A DNA stretch of 64,000 nt from NCBI RefSeq assembly GCF_012933445.1, contig NZ_JABBNC010000020.1, forward strand, positions 97,211 through 161,210. Direction: 5' to 3'. The DNA comes from Actinoplanes sp. TBRC 11911 (GTDB lineage: Bacteria > Actinomycetota > Actinomycetes > Mycobacteriales > Micromonosporaceae). The notes below the pieces were generated by a model. That model saw only the letters and a list, made by a program, of their open reading frames with translations. It made no database searches and was not told the DNA's origin. Every line of letters starts with the position of its first letter. The stretch's first letter is position 1. Positions 52,890 to 61,611 of the stretch are shown here, piece by piece. The position numbers and the translations under genes were made by a program.

Positions 52890-53938
52890 CCAGCGACCAG
52901 CGACCCGTCTTGTCCGACCGGGCGTCCCGCCTTCGAATGGCTCTTATCGAATGGCCACGGCGCCGCGTGCCACTCCAGGTCCTTTGGCAGATCCTCGACG
53001 GCATCGACCCTGCCACCCGAACCTTCCTGCACCGGCGCCAACTTCTCGCCGACACGCTGGCCGAACTGGCTGCTGCACACGCCATCGACCTACCTGCTCA
53101 GGCCTCCTACGACCGCACCGAACTCCCAGCGCTGCCCCGGTTCGTCACTCTCCCAGACCGCACAGCGCCGCTCCAGCAGCCGGCTGCTCCGATCGTCTGG
53201 CACCCCGCGCTGTCCTGGGCCGCTGACGCGGCAATCACGACAGCCCAACGGCGAACGCTCGAAAAGATCAACCGATGGCTGTTTACTAGCCGCGGCAATG
53301 TAGTGGCACCGCAACGAGAACGGTCGCTCGAGATTCTTGGTGACGAGAAGGCTCTCGACCGTCTCCAGACCACCGGGCTGTTCGGACCTGGTCGGCTCAC
53401 GCTCGACCTTTTACGCGCTCGACGCGTCACCCCACCGCTCCATACCGCTCACACCGGCGATGGGCCTGTCCTTCTCGTCGTGGAAAACAGCGACACCTTC
53501 GACTCGCTACACCGTGTCCTGGACACCCAACCCACACGAGTCGGACTGGTTGCCTGGGGCGCGGGCGGCGCATTCGAGGCATCCGTCCTGTCGATCAGAA
53601 CGCTCGGCCACTCCGTCAGCGAGATCGCCTACTTCGGCGACCTGGACTATAGAGGCCTTCAAATCCCCAGCAACGCCAATCGACTGTCCGCCGCATACGG
53701 TCAACCTTCAGTGCGTCCAGCAGTGGGCCTTTACTCGGCGCTCCAACGAGCCGGGACCTATCAGGACGGACAACCGCCGCTCACCGCCGCGATTGCAACC
53801 CAGCTATCGTCGTGGCTCGAACCCCAACACCGTGAATGGGCTGTCACCAGCCTTGTGGGTGGCACCCGAGTCGCGCAGGAGGCTGTAGGCCTGGCCTACA
53901 TCACGGAAAACGACGACTGGCTGGTCGACCTGGTGTGA
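52886..53938 (+). CDS. jetD: Wadjet JetD Toprim nuclease (DUF3322/DUF2220-like)
   Basis: The 350-aa protein has a N-terminal DUF3322-like region and a C-terminal Toprim domain (DUF2220). The Toprim acidic residues are visible as VVENSDTFDSLH (Glu near 199) and YFGDLDYRGLQIP (Asp-x-Asp near 250). JetD is the nuclease that cleaves plasmid DNA trapped by the JetABC loop extruder. Its start overlaps the SMC stop by 4 bp. The gene ends the operon. It is not the DUF2399-type JetD of type II Wadjet by eye, but the type was not assigned. Confidence 0.85.
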   Translation: MTSDQRPVLSDRASRLRMALIEWPRRRVPLQVLWQILDGIDPATRTFLHRRQLLADTLAELAAAHAIDLPAQASYDRTELPALPRFVTLPDRTAPLQQPAAPIVWHPALSWAADAAITTAQRRTLEKINRWLFTSRGNVVAPQRERSLEILGDEKALDRLQTTGLFGPGRLTLDLLRARRVTPPLHTAHTGDGPVLLVVENSDTFDSLHRVLDTQPTRVGLVAWGAGGAFEASVLSIRTLGHSVSEIAYFGDLDYRGLQIPSNANRLSAAYGQPSVRPAVGLYSALQRAGTYQDGQPPLTAAIATQLSSWLEPQHREWAVTSLVGGTRVAQEAVGLAYITENDDWLVDLV

Positions 53939-54139
53939 AGTGCCCACCGTAGGAACGGAAGATGATCCGGGTTGGCCCGCCCCGAACAGTTGACGTAGCT
54001 GTTCTCGGTGGTCGCGCGCGCCGACAGTGGTGAGCGGTTTAGGTGTATCAACCGTGATACGCCGTGCATGTTGAGGACGGGGCCGGCGGAGAGGTGCACT
54101 CTCGCCCGGATGACGGTTTAGCTTCGAGTCTGAACGTGC

Positions 54140-55906
54140 TCAACTGCGCCTGGAACGCGCCGGGCGCGGCAGGGAACGTGGCGGATCGGCGGAATCGATC
54201 AGTGCGATGGTTGGCTTGAAGCCCAGCCCGTCGACTCTCCTAGATTCAAGCACAAGGCTGATCCGCGAGAAGAGCGGAAGGCTGGTGATCGATCGACCGC
54301 GCCAGTCTCCCAAGAACCCGAATACCACCTCCACGCCGTTGCCGGCAAGCTTCGCGGTATGAACTTGGGCGATTTCAGCTGTCAGGCTGGATGACTCCGA
54401 GTTCTTACGCACCATCTCTTCCAGTACGCGTCGGGCAGCGACTGAGCGCCTCAGCAGCTCACAACTATTCGCCGCCTGCAGAAAAAGATGGCTTAAAGTG
54501 GAGGACTTGCCCTTCCTCTTCAGATGGATCAGTGCGCCCGACCGTGACACCAGGTCACTCGTTTCGATGCCGGCCTCGTTGTCGAGGCGAATCAGCTTCC
54601 TGTCGAGGATGACGAAGCGATCGCTGTCTTCGGACCGTATCTTTTCAATATATTCAGGTTCTGTCTCGCCGCGGTAGGCGGGAAACCTGATCGAAGACAT
54701 TTCGAGTCGTGCCAACTCGCCGTCGATGCTTTGCACAAACGATTGGTTCACCCGATAGAAGTCACCGTCGTAGGCCAGGTACTGTTCGTCCCCGATGATC
54801 ATGTCCGCACAGATACAGTCCACAAGCCGGACTCGACCCAATGACTCATGCGCGTCGTCCAGGAAGCGCAGTTCAGCGCTCAACAAGTCAGCCGCATCGT
54901 TGCTACGCCTGATCCGGTCAGAGATCATCTCAATCGTAAGATTGACGCGGCTGGCACTGCCCGCGTGCTCGCCCGGGAAGAGGATGAAGCGGATCGGCCG
55001 TTCATCCTCAACGTCGAGATCGTCGGGAAGAATGGCGTCCACGGAAGGAGGGACGGGCTGAGCTTGCAGTTGCCGGATCAAATGGTCTTTGACGATACCG
55101 GTCACGTCGTCGTTCTCGATGAGCTTGATGTTATCCACCCAAGGCAGCGACTCTACGTAGTCCGCCGCAGACGACAGGCCTAGGAGAGTCGCGGACAGAT
55201 CGAGCAGCTCCGAGAGGCGGACCAAGTCGGCACCGAACCGGATGCTTCTGCCACCCGTTACGGAGCTCGTGAAGGACGGTGATGTGATGCGGCCCCCGAT
55301 AGATGCGATCAGATCACTTCGGCGGTCTATGCGAAAACCGTCCAAAGGGATGTCGCGCGCCGCTCGATGTCCAGTCTGCTGAAACCATGGCGCTGTCGTA
55401 CGATACCCAATATGCCGGAAATGGGGTGAGTCCTTGCCTCGACGCTGACGCGGGATAATCTGCTCCGGCGCCTTTGGTCCAGCGAGCATATTGAGAGCGA
55501 TTGTCAAACCAAACCGTGGATCCTGCGCCGACCGTCGAATCATTCTGGAGCCGCTGCCGAAACACCACGCGAGCCAGCGCATTCCGTTCCCATTCGATTC
55601 ATCCACGGTGCACAGCACGACAGCGCCGTAGCTCAAGGGCGGATCTTCGAACGCCAACGCCGTGACTTCTCGGGCCAGGAACTCCTGCCACCGAGGAGCA
55701 GATCTCCTGCGGGCAACCAGGACCACAAAAACGTCGCCTGCACGCGCGGCCGACATCACGTCCGCTTCTGCCCAGTTCAACGGGCACCACTCAGCGTCAT
55801 CAAGGTAGGCGAGCGTTGGCTTCGGGTCTAGGTCAAGGTCGGTGAACGCATCCAGCGGCTCTATCGCACGCTTCAGCAAGAACGCATTGAGGGTCAGCAA
55901 CGGCAA
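54140..55906 (-). CDS. DUF6119-family (TIGR04141-like) protein
   Basis: The 588-aa protein matches the pattern of the sporadically distributed TIGR04141/DUF6119 family: LNAFLLKRAIEPLDAFTDL at the start, RFGLTIALNMLAGPKAP, then PLDGFRIDRRSDLIASIGGR, ADLVRLSELLDLSATLLGLS and VEVVFGFLGDWRGRSITSLP near the end. Members have unknown biochemical function and occur in defence islands. No clear catalytic motif. It is alone on its strand, between Wadjet and the CBASS-like operon, and may be a single-gene defence system. Codon usage appears less GC-biased than core genes. Confidence 0.7.
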   Translation of the reverse strand: MPLLTLNAFLLKRAIEPLDAFTDLDLDPKPTLAYLDDAEWCPLNWAEADVMSAARAGDVFVVLVARRRSAPRWQEFLAREVTALAFEDPPLSYGAVVLCTVDESNGNGMRWLAWCFGSGSRMIRRSAQDPRFGLTIALNMLAGPKAPEQIIPRQRRGKDSPHFRHIGYRTTAPWFQQTGHRAARDIPLDGFRIDRRSDLIASIGGRITSPSFTSSVTGGRSIRFGADLVRLSELLDLSATLLGLSSAADYVESLPWVDNIKLIENDDVTGIVKDHLIRQLQAQPVPPSVDAILPDDLDVEDERPIRFILFPGEHAGSASRVNLTIEMISDRIRRSNDAADLLSAELRFLDDAHESLGRVRLVDCICADMIIGDEQYLAYDGDFYRVNQSFVQSIDGELARLEMSSIRFPAYRGETEPEYIEKIRSEDSDRFVILDRKLIRLDNEAGIETSDLVSRSGALIHLKRKGKSSTLSHLFLQAANSCELLRRSVAARRVLEEMVRKNSESSSLTAEIAQVHTAKLAGNGVEVVFGFLGDWRGRSITSLPLFSRISLVLESRRVDGLGFKPTIALIDSADPPRSLPRPARSRRS

Positions 55907-56119
55907 GCACCCCTAACTAACCGTTCCTCTGCGAGACAACCCAGATGAACGCTCACCGTAACCGCTCGAACACCCTGTGTCTGTCGGGGATTGGCGTTTG
56001 AGGCCGCCGACAAATGCTGCGTAAAGGCAGTACGGATGTTCGATGACAGGACTCTTTCCAGCTCGACGACCGGACTGGACGACCTCCCCGAAAGAACAGG
56101 ATGACGACGGCGCGGCCCC

Positions 56120-56908
56120 TCAGGGAGTAGCGGCGCTGGCGGCCCGACGTGCGACGGCGAGGACTGTTCGTGCGTCCTCAAGCACCGTGCGGAACTTGTG
56201 CCGATCCCCCGTAGCGAGTGCGGTATAAATCTCGACACTTTCGGCTGCGGCGCGAGCCGCGCCGGCCGGGTGACCAACTGGCAGCAGTGCCACAGCAAGG
56301 GCGCGCAGTGCCTCAGCTAGGTCTCGTCGGTAGGCACCGGGTTCCTCACCGTCGAGCGCGCGAAGAACCGCGACCGCCTGCTGGGCTTGAGAGACCGCCG
56401 GCTCGAATCGGCTGGCCATCCGCAGCGACGCGGACAGGGTTCTCAGAGCAGACCCGAATTGCTGGCGGGCCAGCCGATCGCCGGTGGTTTCCTTCTGGCC
56501 GATCGCGACCGCGTTCGTGGCGGCGATGACCGTAGCGCCGTACTGCTGCGCGACGATGAACGTGGCGGCGAGCTTGGTCCCGGCCCGTACCACGAACGGC
56601 GCAGCGGCAGGGTCGAACCTGGCGATGAGGTTAAGCCGATATCCAACATGGACGTAGGTGCGCTGCGTCAGGACCGACGGTGCGCAGAGCCGTTTAGAGA
56701 GCAGCCCCGTAGTCGACGAGGGGCGGCCTCCGGGGCAAGTTGGAGCAAGCGCCGTGGGCCCAGGCCGGGTGTTGGCCATGAACGACGCTTTGGCCGGTTT
56801 CATGTTGCGGCAATGAACCCCTCGCCGCGCGTCAAGCGCTGAAGCGCGGGTACACGGCCTACACTCCCCCTCCGAGCGGCGGAACTGTTTCGCGTCACCT
56901 CGTGTCAT
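56120..56908 (-). CDS. TPR-like protein, possibly a remnant
   Basis: The C-terminal half (residues about 140-260) has alternating helices in a TPR pattern: LRTLSASLRMASRFEPAVSQ, QQAVAVLRALDGEEPGAYR, DLAEALRALAVALLPVGHPA, ESVEIYTALATGDRHKFR. The N-terminal 110 residues are basic, Cys-containing and unlike TPR; they may be spurious. The true start may be much shorter. It could be a fragment of a large TPR regulator or sensor protein such as those in actinomycete NTPase regulators. Divergent to the CBASS-like operon. Confidence 0.4.
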   Translation of the reverse strand: MTRGDAKQFRRSEGECRPCTRASALDARRGVHCRNMKPAKASFMANTRPGPTALAPTCPGGRPSSTTGLLSKRLCAPSVLTQRTYVHVGYRLNLIARFDPAAAPFVVRAGTKLAATFIVAQQYGATVIAATNAVAIGQKETTGDRLARQQFGSALRTLSASLRMASRFEPAVSQAQQAVAVLRALDGEEPGAYRRDLAEALRALAVALLPVGHPAGAARAAAESVEIYTALATGDRHKFRTVLEDARTVLAVARRAASAATP

Positions 56909-57049
56909 GTCCCTCGTTGGTGAGGGTGTCCATGCGGCTGGCCGGCGCTGGATCGATGATGACTACCCGGTCCAGCGCTGGAGCACTGACCGGAGGGGGT
57001 CGGCATCTCCATCCTGGGAGATCTTGAGGCCGGTGTCGTCGAGCCGTTA

Positions 57050-58051
57050 ATGGCCGTCGTGTATCGAGTAGTCGGTGTGCAGGTTCGGCGTCGTCCCGGC
57101 GCGTACTGGGAGCATCGGGCTGACCCTGACCTCGAGGCCGTTGTGACGCACGACTTCGTTGCCGCCCGCTGGCAACGGACCGTCGCAGCGGTCCTGGGGC
57201 AGGGCGGCGACGACGTGTCCGTTGAGCGCCTGCTGCACACAATTGTGGAGCGCTGGCTCATCGACAGATTCCGCGAGACCGAACGTGGATCAGTGAGCAG
57301 GACGCTGGTCAAGCACCTGAACGGCCACGACCAGTTCAGCAAGGTTCCCGCCGGTCACGCCGGCGCGGGCCGGTGGCGGCTGGCCGGCACGCAGCAGCCG
57401 CCCTGGGTCGGCAGCCTGGACGAGCTGGTGACCGCGGCATGGACGGTCCGCGCCGTAGCCGTGCGGTGGACGAGCGACACCCGCCGCGCGCCGATCGCCA
57501 GCGCCGCGAATCTGTCCGCGGTGTTGCGGGCGGTGATGGCGGCCGCCGCTGGCAGCGTAAGCGAGCAGCAGCTCGTCGAGGTCATCGTGCGGCGATTCCC
57601 CGCCACCTTGTCCACGCCGGTGTCTCCGCCGGGCGTGCTGGACGAGGCGACCGAGCAGGTCGCTGACTCTCAACCGTTGCCCGCCGACCTCTGGCAGGCA
57701 CGGCAGGACGTTGCCGCGGCCGCGGAGGCTGCTGTCGCGGTGGTGCGGCAACTGACCGGGCATGATCGTCACGTGCTGCGGCTACTCGCGGATGTCGGGT
57801 CGGCGGAGGCGGTGCGGCAACTGCAGAAGGAGTTAGGCTGCGGCCGCAGCCGGGCTTACCAGCACCTGGAGCGGGTGCGCGGCCTCGTGCGAGAACTCGC
57901 CGGCGCGTTCGACGACGAAGAGCAGGTGGTGCTGGACGTGCTGGCTATGTGCCAGGCCGAGGGCGACGTGTCCGGGACGGTGGACGACGGCGGTGATGAG
58001 CCGTCGAATACCAGTGAGGGCCCGGCGAACGCGGAAGGGAGGACGTCGTGA
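57050..58051 (+). CDS. Sigma/HTH-like protein, first gene of the CBASS-like operon
   Basis: The 333-aa protein has a helical N-terminal part (LLHTIVERWLIDRFRETERG recalls sigma region 2) and a C-terminal HTH (LRLLADVGSAEAVRQLQKEL then GCGRSRAYQHLERVRGL) resembling sigma region 4. The acidic tail is disordered. It may act as an alternative sigma or activator of its operon. ATG 57050 is the first standard start, but the frame is open and plausible for about 20 codons upstream (LGDLEAGVVEP); only rare start codons are there, so the true start may be earlier. GTGA overlap with the next gene. Confidence 0.65.
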   Translation: MAVVYRVVGVQVRRRPGAYWEHRADPDLEAVVTHDFVAARWQRTVAAVLGQGGDDVSVERLLHTIVERWLIDRFRETERGSVSRTLVKHLNGHDQFSKVPAGHAGAGRWRLAGTQQPPWVGSLDELVTAAWTVRAVAVRWTSDTRRAPIASAANLSAVLRAVMAAAAGSVSEQQLVEVIVRRFPATLSTPVSPPGVLDEATEQVADSQPLPADLWQARQDVAAAAEAAVAVVRQLTGHDRHVLRLLADVGSAEAVRQLQKELGCGRSRAYQHLERVRGLVRELAGAFDDEEQVVLDVLAMCQAEGDVSGTVDDGGDEPSNTSEGPANAEGRTS

Positions 58052-58989
58052 CGGACTTGCCTGAGTCTCTGCGGGTGCTGGCCGCTTCCTTGACTGTACC
58101 GCCGGCGCTGACTACCGACGGTCTCCGTCAGCGGTTCAGTGACCCGGACGCCCTCGACCCGGCGGCGGGGCAGGTGCGCCGCGCCCAGTGGGGGGAAATA
58201 TCACTTCTGGTGTTGCTGCTCGGCACCGCGCAAGAGCGGTACTGGCAGGTCGTGCCAGTCTCGATCGACCCGACCGGAGAAGACGAGAGCAGTCTCGTGC
58301 TCGCAGCGCAGCGCACTACGTTCTCGGTGGAGGTGACGGTGTGGGCGGGGCTACCGACTCGTCTGCCGACTGGCGTGCTGGGCCGAGTGGTCGACGTCTG
58401 GGAAACCGACGTGACGACGTGGTGCGCCGACCCGGGACACTCGGCGCCGCCAGCTGCGCGGCGGGGCCGGTCCGCGATGCCGTACGGGCGCGACGCCGAA
58501 GTCCGCGCCGATCTGCAGGACATGCTCGAAACACTGGCCGAGGCTCCACTGGTCCCTGTCCGACGGGCGGCCCCGCTCGACGTGGCCGCCGCTGCGACCG
58601 GCGTTGGACTGAATGTGCTGGTCGAGGCGCTCGGGATGGCGGTACCAGCCGTGGTGAAGATCGTCAAAGGCAAGGCGGCGGTCACCGAGGACCAGGCGGA
58701 GATCCTGGCACGCCTGTTCGGTGCCGCCACCGGCGACGTGCTGGCGGCGGTGAACGGGCTGCCCGCTGAATTGGCCGTCGAGCTGGAACGGCCGCGGTGG
58801 CGGACCGTCTGGCAGACCTGGGCGGCGCAGCTACGCCGGGCGGAAGACACCGTCCGGTTGCAGGTCGGCGCCCGTGTGTTCGCACTCGGGTACCGGCAGA
58901 CCGGCACGACCGGCTCCCCGGAGTGGGACAGCCGGATAGCGCATTGGCTCGCCGAGCACGACGTCAAGGACATCTCCGGTGGCGCGTAG
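58048..58989 (+). CDS. XRE/HTH-type regulator partner of the ImmA/IrrE peptidase
   Basis: The 313-aa protein carries an XRE-like helix-turn-helix at about residues 180-225: GLNVLVEALGMAVPAVVKIV, GKAAVTEDQAEILARLFGA. The N-terminal part (residues 1-150) is beta-rich with no recognised family; the C-terminal helices are Arg/Trp-rich. Genes of this sort directly before ImmA/IrrE peptidases are usually repressors cleaved by the peptidase. It overlaps the previous gene by 4 bp and the next by 11 bp. That gives a likely control role, by analogy to CapH in CBASS loci; sequence homology to CapH is not claimed. Confidence 0.65.
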   Translation: MTDLPESLRVLAASLTVPPALTTDGLRQRFSDPDALDPAAGQVRRAQWGEISLLVLLLGTAQERYWQVVPVSIDPTGEDESSLVLAAQRTTFSVEVTVWAGLPTRLPTGVLGRVVDVWETDVTTWCADPGHSAPPAARRGRSAMPYGRDAEVRADLQDMLETLAEAPLVPVRRAAPLDVAAAATGVGLNVLVEALGMAVPAVVKIVKGKAAVTEDQAEILARLFGAATGDVLAAVNGLPAELAVELERPRWRTVWQTWAAQLRRAEDTVRLQVGARVFALGYRQTGTTGSPEWDSRIAHWLAEHDVKDISGGA

Positions 58990-60013
58990 CCGGTCGCCAG
59001 CTGTGGCCGTTCAGGTGCAGGCGATGCTTCGCGTCCTGGACCGGGAGCGCTCCGAGGTCCTTGAGCGGCTGCGCGTCGACGCGCTGACCGAGCTGTCAGG
59101 CTGGCCGGACGTCCAGGTCCGGCTCATCGACGAACAGGCTGGCAGCGGCGGTTGCTCGGTGGCGGGCAGCTACGACGACGAGGCACAACCACCGGCGCTG
59201 TGCGTGGCCCGGTCCGCATCGCTTCGGCGCCGGCAGTTCACGGCCCTGCACGAACTGGGCCACCATCTGCAGACCAACGACGTCGAATTGGCCACGAGGT
59301 TGCTCGGCCTCGACGACGACGGGGTGGACGCCGCCTGTGACGGCTTTGCCGCCCGAGTTCTGCTTCCGGATGACGTGGTGGACGACTGCTTCGCCGGCGG
59401 TTCCCCTTCGGCCGGCGATATCGTGCGGTTGTACGAAGCGTCGACTGCGTCGCGGGCAGCGTGCGTGGTACGGGCAGCCGAACACCTGCGCAGTTCAGGC
59501 GCGGTCGTGCTTTACGACGCGGCGGGGACCGTCTCGTTCGCGGCCGTCAACGGCGTTTACCCGCCTGCCCAGGGCAGCGACCAGGCGTACACGCCGCTCG
59601 TCGCCGCAGCCTTGCAGGACTCGGGGCGGCCCGACGGGGTGGCCGTTACCGTCGAGGCCACCACGATCCGGTACCGCACCCACGACAGCGGCCCGCTGTA
59701 CGGGCAGGCCGCCTGGTGCGACGGGTACCTCGTCGCCGTGCTCGTCGAACACCACGCTCCGTGGCAGAAGTTCTCCCCGACCCGGACGGCGCGGACGACG
59801 AGGAGGCCGGCCTGGGCCGGCTGCGAACTATGCACCGACACGTTCGAAGTCACCGAGACCACCGAGGTCTGCCCGGCGTGCGGGCAACCGCGGTGCCCGG
59901 CGGGACATTGCCGGTGCACCCAGAACCGGGAGCGGCGCTGCGACCGTTGCCATCTCACTTGGGCGATCTCGCGGTTCCCCGGCGGCGGCACGACCTGCGC
60001 CGACTGTCTCTAA
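58979..60013 (+). CDS. ImmA/IrrE-family zinc metallopeptidase with C-terminal zinc ribbons
   Basis: The 344-aa protein has the M78 peptidase motif HELGHH (residues 91-96; FTALHELGHHLQTND) followed by the downstream conserved helix DGFAARVLLPDD. The C-terminal 70 residues have three Cys pairs (CELC, CPACGQPRCPAGHC, CDRCHLTW) that should bind zinc and are not part of standard ImmA. Enzymes of this family cleave HTH repressors in response to DNA damage or other stress. Start GTG 58979 overlaps the XRE gene. It resembles CapP in CBASS regulation in domain and position. Confidence 0.82.
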   Translation: MARSRSPAVAVQVQAMLRVLDRERSEVLERLRVDALTELSGWPDVQVRLIDEQAGSGGCSVAGSYDDEAQPPALCVARSASLRRRQFTALHELGHHLQTNDVELATRLLGLDDDGVDAACDGFAARVLLPDDVVDDCFAGGSPSAGDIVRLYEASTASRAACVVRAAEHLRSSGAVVLYDAAGTVSFAAVNGVYPPAQGSDQAYTPLVAAALQDSGRPDGVAVTVEATTIRYRTHDSGPLYGQAAWCDGYLVAVLVEHHAPWQKFSPTRTARTTRRPAWAGCELCTDTFEVTETTEVCPACGQPRCPAGHCRCTQNRERRCDRCHLTWAISRFPGGGTTCADCL

Positions 60014-60145
60014 CCACCTCGGTCACTGGCCGCGTGGACGATCTCGGCGATAGGACGTCAACCAGGAGTGGAGGATCACCGCGGTCCTCCGGGCACCCCC
60101 GGGTGCCGCGCCACCGCGCCGCAGAGCGCAAGGAAGAGGCCCTCC
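60014..60145. promoter_or_regulatory. Hairpin-containing leader between regulators and effector genes
   Basis: GGCACCC (60092-60098) pairs with GGGTGCC (60101-60107), and GGAGGA pairs with TCCTCC just before. The gap of 132 bp is the only large gap in the operon. AAGGAAGAGG lies about 7 bp before the CD-NTase ATG. It could attenuate or separately promote the effector genes. Confidence 0.45.
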
Positions 60146-61159
60146 ATGGGACACACCGATGATCAACTGGTGGCGGTTCGTGCGCAGATCGATGCCCACG
60201 ACGCGCCGTTGAAGGAAGCCCGGTTCCGGCTGCAACTGGTCCGCGACATCGTCGAAGGCTTCACCGGAGCGTTGCGGACCTACCGCAGCGGCTCGCTGGC
60301 GCACCACACCATGAACCATCCGGTGACCGACGGCGACGGCGGCCTCGTCCTCGACCGCCGCTATTATCCCGGGCTCGGCCCGGAAGGCGGCGGCGAACCT
60401 CCGACCGAGGTCTGCGCGCAGCTGTGCGCGCTGCTGGGCCCGGAAGTGCGCCGGACCTACCCGCAGGCACGCTGCTCGACCTCTAAGCGCGGGCCAAAAC
60501 TGACCTTCGGCGCTCCGATCGAGGACCAGGACCCGACCGTCGACATGGTCGTGGCACTCACCCGGCGCGACGGGGCCGGCCTCTGGATCCCGAACCTGCA
60601 CACCGACCGGTGGGAAGCCTCGGACCCGGAGGGCCACGTCGAGCTGTTCAACGCCGGCCCCGCGTCGCTGCGCCAGACTCGGCGCAGCGTGATCCGCCTC
60701 GCGAAGGCGTGGAACAAGCAGTTCACCGAGCCCGGCATGGCGTCGTTCCACTTGTCCACGTTGGCGTTGGAGTTCGTGGAGCCCGGAGGGAGCGTGGCCC
60801 GCGCCCTGCATACCCTGTTCGAGCGTTCCGCTACCCGCCTCGAGCGCGGCCAGGCGACCCCCGACCCGGCCGGTGTGTCGGCCCCGCTGAAACTGCTGCT
60901 TGCTCGGGCCACGGTCGCCGCCCGGCTGCGCAAGGCCGCCGACGCCCTCGCCGACGCCCTCGCTCATGACGACGACCCGATTGCCGTCCAGGCGGCGCTG
61001 CACAGGGTCTTCTGGAAGTACGTCGAGGACCCGCACAACAACGGCCTGGCCCAGGCCGCCGCATTGCTGCGGTCCCGGCGGCCGGTGTCGACAGCAGCCC
61101 TCGGGATCGGCGGGCCGGCAGCAGTTGTCGCCACGACCCGCGCGTACGGCGGCCGGTGA
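60146..61159 (+). CDS. CD-NTase-like nucleotidyltransferase (CBASS-type second-messenger synthase)
   Basis: The 337-aa protein has a nucleotidyltransferase core with GS (residues 49-50) in RTYRSGSLAHHT, acidic residues in TDGDGGLVLD (Asp62, Asp64) and Asp133 in PTVDMVVAL. Downstream, GLWIPNLHTDRWEASDPEGH and RRSVIRLAKAWNKQ follow the pattern of CD-NTase and SMODS-like enzymes. It would make a cyclic di- or trinucleotide on infection and thereby trigger an effector. ATG 60146 follows AAGGAAGAGG. GTGA overlap with the E2-like gene. Family assignment is by motif, product unknown. Confidence 0.75.
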   Translation: MGHTDDQLVAVRAQIDAHDAPLKEARFRLQLVRDIVEGFTGALRTYRSGSLAHHTMNHPVTDGDGGLVLDRRYYPGLGPEGGGEPPTEVCAQLCALLGPEVRRTYPQARCSTSKRGPKLTFGAPIEDQDPTVDMVVALTRRDGAGLWIPNLHTDRWEASDPEGHVELFNAGPASLRQTRRSVIRLAKAWNKQFTEPGMASFHLSTLALEFVEPGGSVARALHTLFERSATRLERGQATPDPAGVSAPLKLLLARATVAARLRKAADALADALAHDDDPIAVQAALHRVFWKYVEDPHNNGLAQAAALLRSRRPVSTAALGIGGPAAVVATTRAYGGR

Positions 61160-61611
61160 CCCGGCTGTCGTGGCGGGAGCCGGTCTGGTTCGCCCGGCCG
61201 GCTCACCGGCTGCCGTTCATCGCGGCGCTGACCGCCGCCGCGGTCGGGCCGCGGTGCGTCCGGGCGCCGCGCCCGTACCGCGGCGGCTTCGCGTTGCGAT
61301 GCACGATCACGCCGCCGGGCATCGGCGCGTGCACCGTGACGATCGTCTTCGGCAAGGGCTCACCGGAGGTGCCCCGCGTGTTCGTCGACGGCCCCACCGA
61401 CTCGCCGCACCGTTACGTCGACGGCTCGCTGTGCATGTGGTATCCGTACGACCCGCCCGAACGCCGGTGGCAGCGCTCTGACGGCCCCGTCGTGCTGCTC
61501 GGGCACATTGCGGCGCACCTAATCCGCGAACACTGGTGGCGCCGGACCGGCGAATGGGCAGGCGACGAAGCGGCGCACCGCACCCAAACGCCCCAGCAGG
61601 AGACCCGATGA
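61156..61611 (+). CDS. Stand-alone E2-like (ubiquitin-conjugating-like) protein
   Basis: The 151-aa protein has the compact E2 pattern of bacterial CBASS accessory proteins: beta strands ending with HRYVDGSLCMWYPYDPPERR (Cys93 as the putative thioester Cys) and a helix LLGHIAAHLIREHWWRRTG. There is no E1-like gene or JAB peptidase in the operon. Known short type II CBASS loci have an E2-like protein that attaches to or primes the CD-NTase. It overlaps both neighbours by 4 bp. Confidence 0.7.
   Translation: MTRLSWREPVWFARPAHRLPFIAALTAAAVGPRCVRAPRPYRGGFALRCTITPPGIGACTVTIVFGKGSPEVPRVFVDGPTDSPHRYVDGSLCMWYPYDPPERRWQRSDGPVVLLGHIAAHLIREHWWRRTGEWAGDEAAHRTQTPQQETR

Noticed and set aside
46082..53938. 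Type II Wadjet (DUF2397/2398/2399) assignment
   Set aside because: JetD resembles DUF3322/DUF2220 rather than DUF2399 by eye, so type II was not claimed.
53939..54139. Small coding frame (53896-54099, minus) after JetD
   Set aside because: No start signal, no domain and overlap with JetD; only a weak GTATCA/TGATAC pair is seen.
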